Of a stretch of DNA of 56,428 nt, positions 39,502 through 48,177 are shown piece after piece. The notes under the pieces are model-generated. The model was not told the origin of the DNA and made no database searches. It saw only the letters and a program-made list of their open reading frames with translations. The stretch's first letter is position 1. The number at the start of each line of letters is the position of its first letter. Source of the stretch: Thermoplasmata archaeon. Lineage in GTDB: Archaea > Thermoplasmatota > Thermoplasmata > Lutacidiplasmatales > UBA184. The translations under genes and the position numbers were made by a program. Location: positions 1 through 56,428 of the forward strand of contig DAHUZZ010000012.1 of NCBI GenBank assembly GCA_027314915.1, in the 5' to 3' direction.

Positions 39502-42500
39502 CTAGAGGCGCGGTTCGTCGTCCCGGCGTTCGCGGGCGGGACGGACCGGTGCCGGGGTGGGCGCCGGGGGGGCGGGCTCGGACGTCGTCGGGGCCGGTTC
39601 GGGGGGCGGGGCCGCCGGGCGGGACTTCCCGGGGCCCGCGTGCGCCGGGGCCGGGGAGGCGGGGGGGGCGACAGGGGCCGGGGCCGACCGGGCGGTCGCG
39701 GCGCGGCCCCGGCCGGAGGCGCGGGAGGTCGACTCGGTCGAATCGGGCGGCGAGGACCGCCGCGGCAGGTTCGCCTTGGCCCGGCCGAGGATGCCCCGGA
39801 GCGGACCGGACCTGCTCGCCGGGCCGCGGGCGGGGGTGGGCGCCTCGCCGATCGGCACCGTGCTGTCGGCCCCGACGCCCGAGCCGCACTTCGGGCAGTT
39901 CGGGTACTGGTGGATGCAGGCCCGGCAGAGCGCCGCGCCACAACCGTGCTGGACGGCGGCGATGCCGCCGCATCCGACGCACCGGGCGCGCGGCGCCGCC
40001 GCCCGAAGATGGGCCTCGGTCCCCCGGTGGGGGGGCGGGGGCAGGATGGGGGGCGCGTGCGCCGCCTCGTCGTCCGCCGGGAAGAACGCCGGGGAGGGCG
40101 GGGGATCCCCGGCCAGGGTCTCCGACGGCGGCTCCGCGGTCTCGGGCCCTTCCTCGTGCCGGAACTCGGGGGTGTACTGGCCGAGGTCGACGGTCGGGAG
40201 GGGCGCGTGCACGGCGCCCCCCGCCGACTCGACGGCCTTGATGATGCGGCCCTTGAAGAGGCCCACCCTGAGCGTGCGGACGATCTCGAAGAGCGTCCGC
40301 TGGCCCTCGACCAGGAGGAGCGCCCGCCGGGCCAGCTCCTCGACCTCGGGCGTGAGCGTGAGATTCTCCGGTTTCAGCTCGAGTTCGAGGACCGCCTGGA
40401 CGTAGCCGAAGAGCCGCTGGAGCTCCCCGAGCGAGTAGCTCGGCGGAGCCAGGAGCGCCACGTCGGAGAGGGCGAGCCCCCGCCGGTCGATCCCCTCGGG
40501 ATGCCGCTCGAGCGCCGCCGTGACCAGCTGGCAGGAGGCCGCCTCGAGGTCGCGGACCTCCTCCTCGCTGAGCCGCTTGAGGTCGATCTTCGGGGTCCGC
40601 GTGAGGGCCTCGAGGACCGGATCGAGGAGATCGTAGGGCACGTGGAGCGTCACGAAGAGGTCGTTCCGGGCGACCGGTCGTCCGATCTTCGCCTCGAGGA
40701 GGAGCGCGTCGCGCCCGAACCGCTCGACCTGCCCGTCCCGGAGCCGCTGCTGCGCGGTCTTCCGGCCCTCCTTCGCCGCCTCGTAGTCGGAGTCGAGGCC
40801 GAGCGCCCGGTCGAACGACGCGACGGCGTCCTGCGGGCGCCCGAGCGAGAGGAGGGCGACGCCGTGGCTCGACCAGGCGAGCTTGCTGTCGGGGGCGATC
40901 TGGGTGGCGTGCTCGTACAGGGCGAGCGCCTCGTGCGCGTGGCCGAGCCGCTCGGCGACGAAACCGGCCCGGAGCGGCAGGTCCGGGTCCTTCGGATCGA
41001 GCGCCATCGCGTGGGCGAGGGCGTCGGAGGCGTTGGGCCACGCCTCCTGCCGCAGCCGGACCTCGGCGAGCCGGCTCCACAGCGCGCTCGACTGCGGCAG
41101 GGCCCGGGTACCCTCCTCGAGCGCCGCCGCCGCCTCGGGGAGCTGGCCGAGCGCCCCCTCCGCCTCGGCGAGCAGCAGGTAGAGGCCCGGCGTGGGGGGC
41201 GCCGTCGGGAGGATCCCCCGGACCATGTCGCGCGCCTCCCCCGGTTTGCCCTGGTCGAGGAGCATCCGGCCCACCCCGAGGGCGGCGGTGAGGTTCTTCG
41301 GGTCCCGGGTCCGTACCTCGGCGTACACCGACTGTGCCTCGGTGGGCCGCTCGAGGGCGCCCAGGATCTCGGCCCGGAGCAGGAGGAGCCCGAGCGGCGG
41401 GGCGGTCCCGGCCGGGAGGCGGAGCCCGTCGACCGCCGCGAGGGCGAGCTCGGGGCGCCCGACGGCGAGCAGCCCCCGGGCCTTCCGCTCGGAGATCTCG
41501 GCGAGCCGGTCCGGCCCGAGCTGGGCGGCCCGGTCGTAGCCGCGGTCGGCGTTCGTCCCGTCGCCCATCTCGCGGGCGAGGTCGGCGTAGGCGAGCCAGA
41601 GCCCGGGGTCGTTCGCCTCGGGGCCCGGTCCCTCGACCAGCTGGCGGTACGCCTCGAGCGCCTCGGCCCGCTGGCCGCCGGTGAGATGCATCTCGGCCTT
41701 CTCGCGGAGCGCGCGGCCGTCGTGCGAGTCCAGGAGGAGGATCGCCCGGAGCGAGTAGAGGAGGTCCGCCGGCCGGTGGAGCGCGCGGTACGCCTCCGCG
41801 CGGAGCCGCCAGGCCACGAGGTCGTTCGGGTCCTCGTGGAGGAGCCGGTCCACCTGCGGGACCACCTCGTCGAACCGCCCGGCCTGGAGGAGCGCCTGGG
41901 CGAGCTGGAGCCGCCCCTCCCGGTGCTTCGGGTCGATCCCGAGGCCGAGCTCGTAGTACTGGATCGCGTCGGCGTAGGCGCCCTGCGTGCGGAGCACCTC
42001 CGCGATCTGGAAGTGCATCTTGGGATCCGACGGGGCCCCCTGCGCCGCCTCGGTGAGCGCCTCCAGGCCCTCCGAGCGCCGGCCGGTGGTGAGGAGGAGC
42101 TGCCCCTTCCGGCGGAGGAAGAGGGGGTTCTTCGGTTCCTTGATCAGCAGGAGCTCGAGGTACCGGAGCGCCGTCGCCTCGCTGTTGAGCTGCGTGAGCA
42201 CCTCGACCTCGCCCCAGAGGAGATCGAGGTCCTCGAGCCCGAGCTGGATCGCCCGGGTGTACTCCGCATCCGCCTCCCGGAACCGGTTCACCTCCCGGAG
42301 GAGGTGGCCCACCTCCTTGTGGGCGTCGGCACGGCGCTCGTTGCCCGGGATCGCAAGGAACTCCACGTAGGCCGGGATCGCCCGGTCCGGCAGGTGCACG
42401 ACCCGGCTCGCCCGGCCGATCCCGAGCAGCGAGCTCGAGCGTCGATCCGGGTCCAGGCTCGCCCGCTCGTAGGAGACGAGCGCGGCGCGCGCCGCGTTGG

Positions 42501-44052
42501 CCCGGTCGACGGACCCCTCGGGGAGCCGGTAGGCCCGGCCGAGGTAGAGGTTGCCCCGCTCGAGCGCGAGATCGGTCCGCGACGGGTCGAGGCGGGTCAG
42601 CTCGTCGAGGACGGGACCGAGCTCGTCGGAGCGCTGGAGCTCGACCAGGAGACGCTTCTTCTCGGCGAGGTAACGGAACTCGCCCGGCGTGCGGGCGAGG
42701 AGCGCCTCGACGGCCGGGAAGGCCTCGGCCGCACGGCCGAGCTCCGCCAGCGCGTGGGCGCGCTGCTCCTGGGCCGCGAGGTCGCTCGGGGCCTCCTTGA
42801 GCACCGCGTCCGCGAACTCGACCACCAGCTCCGATCGACCGGCGCTCTGCGCCGCGACCATGGCGCGCCTCAGCTCGCCGAGCTCCCGGGGGTGGGTCCG
42901 GGCCAGCTCGCGGTACGTCGCGAAGGCGGCGTCGGGCCGGCCCGCGCCGAGCTCGAGCTCGGCGAGGCCGCGCATCGCCTCGAGGTTCCCGGGGGAGGCC
43001 GCCAGGATCGCCCGGCTCGCGTCGATCGCGAGCTCGGGCCGGCCGGCGCGGAGGCCCAGCGCCCGGAGCGCCTGCAGGTTCGCAAGGTTCCTCGGCTCGA
43101 TCTCCCGGAGCCGCTCCCGGGCGGCGAGCGCGAGGGGAAGCTCGGAATCCTCCTTGGCGATGCGGTCGGAGAACTCGGCGAGGGCGGCGGCATCCAGCGC
43201 GGACTTGCGCTCGAGGAGCTGCCGAAGCTCCTCGCGCGCCTCGCCATCGCGCCGGAGGGCGAACAGGAGCCGCACGTGGACCTCGGCGGTGTGGGGGTCG
43301 TCGGGCCGCTGCGCCCGGGCCGCCTCGAGGGTGGTGGTCGCCTCCTCGAGCTGGCCCAGCGCGACGAGGATGTCGGCGCGGGCGAGGAGGAGTTCGGGGT
43401 CCTTCGGATTCTCCTTGAGGAGCGACTCGCAGGCCTCGAGGGCGACCCGCTCGCCGCCGTGCGCCCGCGCGAGCTTGAGCTTCACGCGGAGCGCGCCCGC
43501 GTGCCGCGGGTCCATCTTGAGCGCCCGGTCGACGTACTGTTCCGAGCCCGTGTCGAGCTGCTGCGCGTGCAGGTAGGCCTCGATGGCCCCCTCGCGCCGC
43601 CCGGTGAGCCGGAGCGCGTCGCCCTTGGTCGCCCAGATGGCCCGGTCGTGCGGGGCGATCTCGAGCGCCCGATCGAGCAGCGGGACGACGAACTCCAGGT
43701 TGCGGTTCTGGGCGAGCAGGATCAATCCCTTGTGGTAGAGGAGGTTCGACGACTCCGGCGCGTAGCCGAGCCCGATCTCGACGGCGCGGCCGGCCAGGTC
43801 GGCCAGCGACAGGTGGTAGAGCGCCATGGCGGCCTCGTCGAGCTCGGGGGCGAGCTCCGGGCCGTGCGGACCGAGCTCCCGGCGGTGCTCGTCGACGTAG
43901 GCGAGGAACGACTTCAGGCTCTCGGCGGCGCGGTCGCGCTCGGAGGAGGGGTCGCTCGCGCCGCGGACCGCCGCGTAGCGCCGCTGGGCCTCGAGGAAGG
44001 GGTCCGGGGGCGTGGAGGCGGCGCCCGCGCTGGCGGTTCCCGACGAATGCAT
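39502..44052 (-). CDS. Giant TPR-repeat protein with cross-brace zinc finger
   Basis: A 1516-residue protein. From about residue 85 to 1130 it is a nearly unbroken array of tetratricopeptide repeats, some 25-30 by eye (for example YHKGLILLAQNRN, ALRLTGRREGAIEAY, LLRARADIL-type units). A helical region (1130-1310) follows. Near 1355-1390 is an eight-ligand zinc motif C-x2-C-x7-H-x-C-x4-C-x2-C-x6-C-x2-C, in the style of RING/B-box cross-brace fingers. The last 125 residues are Pro/Ala-rich and disordered. No signal peptide, so a cytoplasmic scaffold. It precedes the SPFH operon in the same direction. A ubiquitin-like ligase role is speculation; no E2 or ubiquitin-like gene is in the window. Confidence 0.82.
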   Translation of the reverse strand: MHSSGTASAGAASTPPDPFLEAQRRYAAVRGASDPSSERDRAAESLKSFLAYVDEHRRELGPHGPELAPELDEAAMALYHLSLADLAGRAVEIGLGYAPESSNLLYHKGLILLAQNRNLEFVVPLLDRALEIAPHDRAIWATKGDALRLTGRREGAIEAYLHAQQLDTGSEQYVDRALKMDPRHAGALRVKLKLARAHGGERVALEACESLLKENPKDPELLLARADILVALGQLEEATTTLEAARAQRPDDPHTAEVHVRLLFALRRDGEAREELRQLLERKSALDAAALAEFSDRIAKEDSELPLALAARERLREIEPRNLANLQALRALGLRAGRPELAIDASRAILAASPGNLEAMRGLAELELGAGRPDAAFATYRELARTHPRELGELRRAMVAAQSAGRSELVVEFADAVLKEAPSDLAAQEQRAHALAELGRAAEAFPAVEALLARTPGEFRYLAEKKRLLVELQRSDELGPVLDELTRLDPSRTDLALERGNLYLGRAYRLPEGSVDRANAARAALVSYERASLDPDRRSSSLLGIGRASRVVHLPDRAIPAYVEFLAIPGNERRADAHKEVGHLLREVNRFREADAEYTRAIQLGLEDLDLLWGEVEVLTQLNSEATALRYLELLLIKEPKNPLFLRRKGQLLLTTGRRSEGLEALTEAAQGAPSDPKMHFQIAEVLRTQGAYADAIQYYELGLGIDPKHREGRLQLAQALLQAGRFDEVVPQVDRLLHEDPNDLVAWRLRAEAYRALHRPADLLYSLRAILLLDSHDGRALREKAEMHLTGGQRAEALEAYRQLVEGPGPEANDPGLWLAYADLAREMGDGTNADRGYDRAAQLGPDRLAEISERKARGLLAVGRPELALAAVDGLRLPAGTAPPLGLLLLRAEILGALERPTEAQSVYAEVRTRDPKNLTAALGVGRMLLDQGKPGEARDMVRGILPTAPPTPGLYLLLAEAEGALGQLPEAAAALEEGTRALPQSSALWSRLAEVRLRQEAWPNASDALAHAMALDPKDPDLPLRAGFVAERLGHAHEALALYEHATQIAPDSKLAWSSHGVALLSLGRPQDAVASFDRALGLDSDYEAAKEGRKTAQQRLRDGQVERFGRDALLLEAKIGRPVARNDLFVTLHVPYDLLDPVLEALTRTPKIDLKRLSEEEVRDLEAASCQLVTAALERHPEGIDRRGLALSDVALLAPPSYSLGELQRLFGYVQAVLELELKPENLTLTPEVEELARRALLLVEGQRTLFEIVRTLRVGLFKGRIIKAVESAGGAVHAPLPTVDLGQYTPEFRHEEGPETAEPPSETLAGDPPPSPAFFPADDEAAHAPPILPPPPHRGTEAHLRAAAPRARCVGCGGIAAVQHGCGAALCRACIHQYPNCPKCGSGVGADSTVPIGEAPTPARGPASRSGPLRGILGRAKANLPRRSSPPDSTESTSRASGRGRAATARSAPAPVAPPASPAPAHAGPGKSRPAAPPPEPAPTTSEPAPPAPTPAPVRPARERRDDEPRL

Positions 44053-44160
44053 CCGTCGGAGGGACCGCCGGTCGTCGAGAAAAAGGGTTCGGTGGAGGAG
44101 AGACGCCGCCCGCCCCGCCGACGGAGCGGAGCGGCGCCGTCGCCCGCCCTCGGGGCCGCC

Positions 44161-44168
44161 CTTTTAGA
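44161..44168 (+). promoter_or_regulatory. TATA-like box for the HD phosphohydrolase gene
   Basis: CTTTTAGA, 26 bases before the GTG at 44190, in the 137-base divergent gap. A weak CTTTTTC at about 44079-44086 on the other strand may serve the TPR gene. Confidence 0.6.
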
Positions 44169-44189
44169 CCGGACCGCGCTCCGCGGGAC

Positions 44190-45467
44190 GTGCCGGGGCG
44201 CGGGGCGAGGGTCGCACGGAAGTCGATCTACGACCCCATCCACGGGCCGATCTCCCTCGAGGGCGCCCCGCTCGAGCTGATCGGCCACCGGGCCTTCCAG
44301 CGGCTCTGGGGGATCCGCCAGACCGGCTTCGCCCACCTCGTCTTTCCCGGCGCGAACCACACGCGGCTCGAGCACTCGCTGGGCGTCTACTGGGTCGCGG
44401 GCGAGATGGGCGAGGCGCTCCGGCTGCCGGCCCACGACCTCGCGACCATCACCGTCGGCGGACTCCTGCACGACCTCGGGCATCCCCCGTTCTCCCACAC
44501 CCTCGACGGCCCGCTCCGCGAGGTCCGCGGCGTCGACCACGAGGCGCTCTCCCGGGCGTGGATCGTGGGCGGGGGACCGGATCCGGTCGCCGAGGCGCCC
44601 GCGTCCGGTCCGTCGGTTCCCGAGATCCTCGAGCGGCATGGGCTGAACCCGCGCCGGGTGGCCGACCTCGTCGACCCTCCCCGCCGCACGGGCGGAACGC
44701 CGCTCCTCCGCGAGATCCTGCACGGCCCGATCGACGCCGACCGGCTCGACTACCTGCAGCGCGACGCGCACTACACCGGCGTCGCCCACGGCGCGATCGA
44801 TGCGGCCCGGCTCCTCGACACCGTCGAGAGCGACCGGGGCCGGCTCGTGTTCGCCGAGAAGGGCCGGAGCGCGATCGAGGGGTTCCTGGTCGGGCGGACC
44901 CTGATGTACAGCTCGGTCTACTTCCACAAGACCGTCCGCGCCGCCGAGGTGATGCTCTCCGCCGCCGTGGAGCGGATCCCCGGCTACCCCGAGACGGCCC
45001 GGGGGATCTTCGGGCTCACCGACGGCGACCTGCTGCACCTTCTCGAGGGCACCGCCGGCATCGCCCGCGGGATCGCGACCGCCCTGCGCGAGCGCCGCCT
45101 GTACAAGCGGGTGGCCGGCTACCGGACGCTCCCGCCGGCGCGGGCACGGTCGCTGACGAAGTACCTGCGGGACCCCCCCGCGCGCCGCCAGATCGAGTCG
45201 GAGCTCGCCCAGCTCCTGGGGGCGCCCGACGGGTCGGTGCTGCTCGACCTCGCCGGCCTCGAGGTCCGCGCCCCGGGTGGCCGCGACCTCGAGGAGATCG
45301 CGCTCCGGGAGGGGTTGCGGATCGTGCACCCGTTCGCGAGCGGATCGCACTGGCGAAGCCTGCTCCTCCGCCCGCCGAGCCCGTGGGCGCTCGCCGTCTA
45401 CGTGCACCCGGCGTGGCGCCACGCGGCGGAGTCCCGGCTCCCGCACGCGCTGCCCCGGTTCCTGTAG
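44190..45467 (+). CDS. HD-domain phosphohydrolase (SAMHD1/dGTPase-like)
   Basis: A 425-residue cytoplasmic metal-dependent phosphohydrolase. HD-domain ligands are clear: His in NHTRLEHSLGV, His-Asp in GLLHDLGHPPFSH, and the late Asp in IDADRLDYLQRDAHYTG. The start SIYDPIHGPI and LQRLWGIRQTG-like segment (here AFQRLWGIRQTGFAHLVFPG) match the archaeal/bacterial group related to SAMHD1 and dGTPases. Expected activity is hydrolysis of dNTPs to nucleosides or related nucleotides; the specificity is not visible. A 15-residue region around PDPVAEAPASG looks like a disordered insert. GTG start set by the promoter. Confidence 0.9.
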   Translation: MPGRGARVARKSIYDPIHGPISLEGAPLELIGHRAFQRLWGIRQTGFAHLVFPGANHTRLEHSLGVYWVAGEMGEALRLPAHDLATITVGGLLHDLGHPPFSHTLDGPLREVRGVDHEALSRAWIVGGGPDPVAEAPASGPSVPEILERHGLNPRRVADLVDPPRRTGGTPLLREILHGPIDADRLDYLQRDAHYTGVAHGAIDAARLLDTVESDRGRLVFAEKGRSAIEGFLVGRTLMYSSVYFHKTVRAAEVMLSAAVERIPGYPETARGIFGLTDGDLLHLLEGTAGIARGIATALRERRLYKRVAGYRTLPPARARSLTKYLRDPPARRQIESELAQLLGAPDGSVLLDLAGLEVRAPGGRDLEEIALREGLRIVHPFASGSHWRSLLLRPPSPWALAVYVHPAWRHAAESRLPHALPRFL

Positions 45468-45487
45468 CCGTCCCCAGCATCCGACGC

Positions 45488-45497
45488 GAGAAATACC
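45488..45497 (+). promoter_or_regulatory. TATA-like box for the SDR gene
   Basis: GAGAAATACC, centred 26 bases before the ATG at 45519. Confidence 0.55.
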
Positions 45498-45518
45498 GCC
45501 TCGCCCTCCGAGGGGCCG

Positions 45519-46352
45519 ATGGGTCGGACCTCCGGAGGCACGGCGCGTCCCGTCGCCCTCGTCACGGGGGGCGGCACCGGGCTCGGACTCGCCATCGGCC
45601 GCCGCCTCGCGCAGGAGGGCTACGACCTGGTCCTCGCGAGCCGGTCCGAAGCGCACCTGGCCGACGGGGCGCGCGTCCTGCGACCGCTCGGCGCCCGGGT
45701 GGTGACGCAGCCCACCGACGTCCGTACGGCCGCCGCGGTGGAGGCGCTCTTCGAGCGGGTCCGACGGGAGCTGGGTCGTCTCGACCTCCTCGTGAACAAC
45801 GCGGCCGGGAACTTCATCGTCCCGACGGAGCGGCTCTCCCCCAACGGCTGGAAGGCCGTGACCGGGATCGTCCTCGACGGGACCTTCCTGTGCTCGCGGG
45901 CCGCCTTCCCGCTCCTCCGCGACGGCGGGCACGGTGCGATCGTGAACATCGTCGCCTCCTACGCCTGGCTCGCCGGGCCGGGGACCGCCCACTCGGCGGC
46001 CGCCAAGGCGGGCGTCCTGTCCCTGACCCGGACGCTGGCCGTGGAGTGGGCCCGCTACGGCGTCCGCGTGAACGCGGTCGCGCCCGGTCCGGTCCGGACC
46101 GAGGGCACCGACCGGCAGCTGTGGACCGACCCCGGGCTCGTGGAGGAGATCCGGCGCGGGATCCCGATGGGCCGGTTCGGCACCCCCGAGGAGGTGGCCG
46201 AGGCGGTCGTGTTCCTCGGCTCGGACCGGGCGCGCTACATCACCGGCCAGGTGCTCGCCGTGGACGGTGGCCAGTGGCTCGGCCATGGCGTGATGGACCT
46301 CCTCGGTCACCTTCCGCCGGAGGCTCCGCCGCCGGGCGGCGCCCCAAGCTAA
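45519..46352 (+). CDS. 2,4-dienoyl-CoA reductase-like short-chain dehydrogenase
   Basis: A 277-residue SDR. Rossmann motif TGGGTGLGLAIG, NNAAGNFIVP (the DECR-type form of NNAG), and SYAW...HSAAAKAGV, where the usual YxxxK Tyr position is Ser but the Lys is kept, as in 2,4-dienoyl-CoA reductases; PGPVRTEG and the C-terminal GQVLAVDGGQW follow. It would reduce 2,4-dienoyl-CoA with NADPH, an auxiliary step of unsaturated fatty acid degradation, linking it to the beta-oxidation genes elsewhere in the window. Its own promoter suggests separate control. Confidence 0.88.
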   Translation: MGRTSGGTARPVALVTGGGTGLGLAIGRRLAQEGYDLVLASRSEAHLADGARVLRPLGARVVTQPTDVRTAAAVEALFERVRRELGRLDLLVNNAAGNFIVPTERLSPNGWKAVTGIVLDGTFLCSRAAFPLLRDGGHGAIVNIVASYAWLAGPGTAHSAAAKAGVLSLTRTLAVEWARYGVRVNAVAPGPVRTEGTDRQLWTDPGLVEEIRRGIPMGRFGTPEEVAEAVVFLGSDRARYITGQVLAVDGGQWLGHGVMDLLGHLPPEAPPPGGAPS

Positions 46353-46356
46353 GAGG
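46347..46356 (+). promoter_or_regulatory. TATA-like box for the cupin gene
   Basis: AGCTAAGAG, centred 27 bases before the ATG at 46378; it overlaps the stop of the SDR gene. Confidence 0.5.
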
Positions 46357-46377
46357 GTCCCGGAGCTCGGACGCCCC

Positions 46378-46743
46378 ATGCCGTTCCCGGAATCGGTCCG
46401 AAGGCTCCCGTACGCCCAGCTCGCCGGGGCCGACGTCTACGTCCACGATGCGGGCGCGACCCAGATCCTCTTCATGGAGGTCCCGCGCGACCGGGCCGAG
46501 GTCGTCGTCCCGCGGCACACGCACGGGGTCGAGTGGGGCATCGTGGTCGAGGGCGAGATCGAGATGACGCTGGGGGAGACGGTCGAGTCCCACCCGGCCG
46601 GAACGGTCCACCTCATCCCGGCGGGGCTCCCGCACAGCTTCCGGTTCCGACCCGGCACGAGCTCGGTCCACTACTTCGCCGAGCGCCGTGTCGAACCGGG
46701 CCCGCCCCGCGAGGGGCGGGAGGGGTCCCCTACTGCCAGGTGA
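46378..46743 (+). CDS. Single-domain cupin protein
   Basis: A 121-residue cupin barrel. Metal ligands are visible in RHTHGVEWG (two His, one Glu) and in the second motif PAGTVHLIPAGLPHSF (His). Small cupins bind a divalent metal and act as isomerases, dioxygenases or ligand sensors; nothing points to one. The C-terminus is overlapped for 14 bases by the convergent small Cys/His protein gene. Confidence 0.85.
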   Translation: MPFPESVRRLPYAQLAGADVYVHDAGATQILFMEVPRDRAEVVVPRHTHGVEWGIVVEGEIEMTLGETVESHPAGTVHLIPAGLPHSFRFRPGTSSVHYFAERRVEPGPPREGREGSPTAR

Positions 46744-46987
46744 TCGACGATTCGGGGGTGATCCGCGGCTTCCCCTCGTCGTCGATGTGCTGGGCGTTGT
46801 GCTCGACGACGGCGCCCGGCGTCCTCGCGTGGACCTCCCCGAGATGCTCGGTGCACGCGTAGGCCCGATGCCCGTCGGGGGCGAGGAGGACGTACTGGGC
46901 GGGACGGCCGCACGTGATCTCCTCCTCGTCCTCTTCTTCCCGGATGCCGATCCACGAGCACACGTGATGGGGATGTCCTGCCGTCAT
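46730..46987 (-). CDS. Small Cys/His-rich protein, unknown (85 aa)
   Basis: An 85-residue soluble protein with HHVCSWIG, an acidic run (EEEDEEE), TCGRPA and YACTEHLGEVH, giving three Cys and several His that could hold one zinc in a treble-clef-like finger. ATG at 46987; a TATA-like GAAATACC at about 47028-47035 on the minus strand gives a leader of about 20 bases. No family recognised. Function unknown. Confidence 0.65.
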   Translation of the reverse strand: MTAGHPHHVCSWIGIREEEDEEEITCGRPAQYVLLAPDGHRAYACTEHLGEVHARTPGAVVEHNAQHIDDEGKPRITPESSITWQ

Positions 46988-47086
46988 GTTCGCACCGGCC
47001 GCGCGCGACGCGACCGGAGGGCACCACGGTCCGTCGGTATTTCCGCTCTCGGTCCGTACAACTTCACCCGGCCGCGTCCACGCGAA

Positions 47087-47095
47087 GGATTAACC
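47087..47095 (+). promoter_or_regulatory. TATA-like box for the glycosyltransferase family 4 gene
   Basis: GGATTAACC, about 25 bases before the GTG at 47116. The 46988-47115 gap therefore holds divergent promoters. Confidence 0.6.
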
Positions 47096-47115
47096 CCGAG
47101 GCGGAATCCCGGCGC

Positions 47116-48177
47116 GTGCGGGTCGTCCTCGTCGGTACCGGGGTCTATCCCATCCCGCCGACGGGGTACGGGGGCGTCGAGCGGACGATCGCCGAGCTGG
47201 AGCGGGCGCTCACGCGCGCCGGCGCGACGGTCTCGATCGTCCACGCCGTCCGCCGGCAGCGCTCGCTCGACGAGTACTACTTCGCCCGCACCCTCCCCTC
47301 GCAGCTCCGGGGCCGCTCCTTCGACGTCGTGCACGCGAGCACGCCCGTCGTCGGGAACCGGCTCCGGGGGTCCGGGATCCCCTACGTCTACACGACGCAC
47401 TCCCGACACTGGTTCCGGCGCCGGGGCGTCCGGGAGCGCTGGGGCTACTTCCTCGAGCGGCGCGCGGTCGCGGGCGCCCGCGCGGCGATCGCGCTGACCG
47501 ACCGCCTGCGCGGCGCCATGGCCGAGGCGCTCGGCCCGCGCCTTCCCGCGGACTCGCCGGTGATCCCCATCGGGGTCGACCCGGACCGGTTCCGACCCGA
47601 CTGGGGCGCCCGGACCGGTCGCCGGGTGCTCGGCGTGGGCGTGGTCGCGCCCCTCAAGCGATGGCACGTGGCCGCGGCCGCGCTCGCCGGGTCCGGAGCG
47701 GAGCTCGTGATCGCCGGACCCCTCCCCGATGCCGCGTACGCCGACGCGCTCCGACGCGCCGGCCCCCACGTGACGCTGCTGGGCGAGGTGAGCGAACCGC
47801 GGCTCGCCGAGCTCTACGCGTCGAGCGACCTCCTGGTGCACCCCTCCGCCGTCGAGCTGCTCGCCGGCGTCGTCCTCCAGGCGCTCGCCGCCGGCCTGCC
47901 CGTGATCGGGGCGGACCCCGTCGTCGGTCTCCTCCGTCCGGGCCGGACCGGCTTCGGGCTCCCCGGGCCGAGGCCGGAGGCGGAGCTCGTCGAGTTCTTC
48001 GGCACTTCCGCCCGCACGCTGCTCGGCGATGCCGCGCTGCGCCGCCGGATGGGGGAGGCGGCCCGGGAGGATGCCCTCGCCCGCTTCGCCTGGCCGGCGG
48101 TCGCCGCCCGGCACCTGGAGCTCTACGAGCGGGTCGCGGCCGCGCGCCCCCCGGCTCAGCCGACGACGACGCCCTGA
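47116..48177 (+). CDS. Family 4 glycosyltransferase
   Basis: A 353-residue GT-B fold enzyme. The N-terminal domain has the acceptor loop PPTGYGGVERTI and VVHASTPVVG; the C-terminal nucleotide-sugar domain has GVGVVAPLKRW, VTLLGEVSEPRLAELYASSD and HPSAVELLAGVVLQALAAG. The second Glu of the family E-x7-E motif is Gln here. It likely builds a glycolipid or the surface N-glycan suggested by the sequon-rich secreted proteins nearby. Its end overlaps the convergent RecA-like ATPase gene by 22 bases. Confidence 0.88.
   Translation: MRVVLVGTGVYPIPPTGYGGVERTIAELERALTRAGATVSIVHAVRRQRSLDEYYFARTLPSQLRGRSFDVVHASTPVVGNRLRGSGIPYVYTTHSRHWFRRRGVRERWGYFLERRAVAGARAAIALTDRLRGAMAEALGPRLPADSPVIPIGVDPDRFRPDWGARTGRRVLGVGVVAPLKRWHVAAAALAGSGAELVIAGPLPDAAYADALRRAGPHVTLLGEVSEPRLAELYASSDLLVHPSAVELLAGVVLQALAAGLPVIGADPVVGLLRPGRTGFGLPGPRPEAELVEFFGTSARTLLGDAALRRRMGEAAREDALARFAWPAVAARHLELYERVAAARPPAQPTTTP

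Noticed and set aside
38851-44280. A plus-strand open frame of about 1800 codons opposite the TPR and SPFH genes
   Set aside because: It is a GC-driven antisense frame: composition is Arg/Glu/Gly/Pro with no domain, while the other strand has continuous TPRs and zinc motifs.
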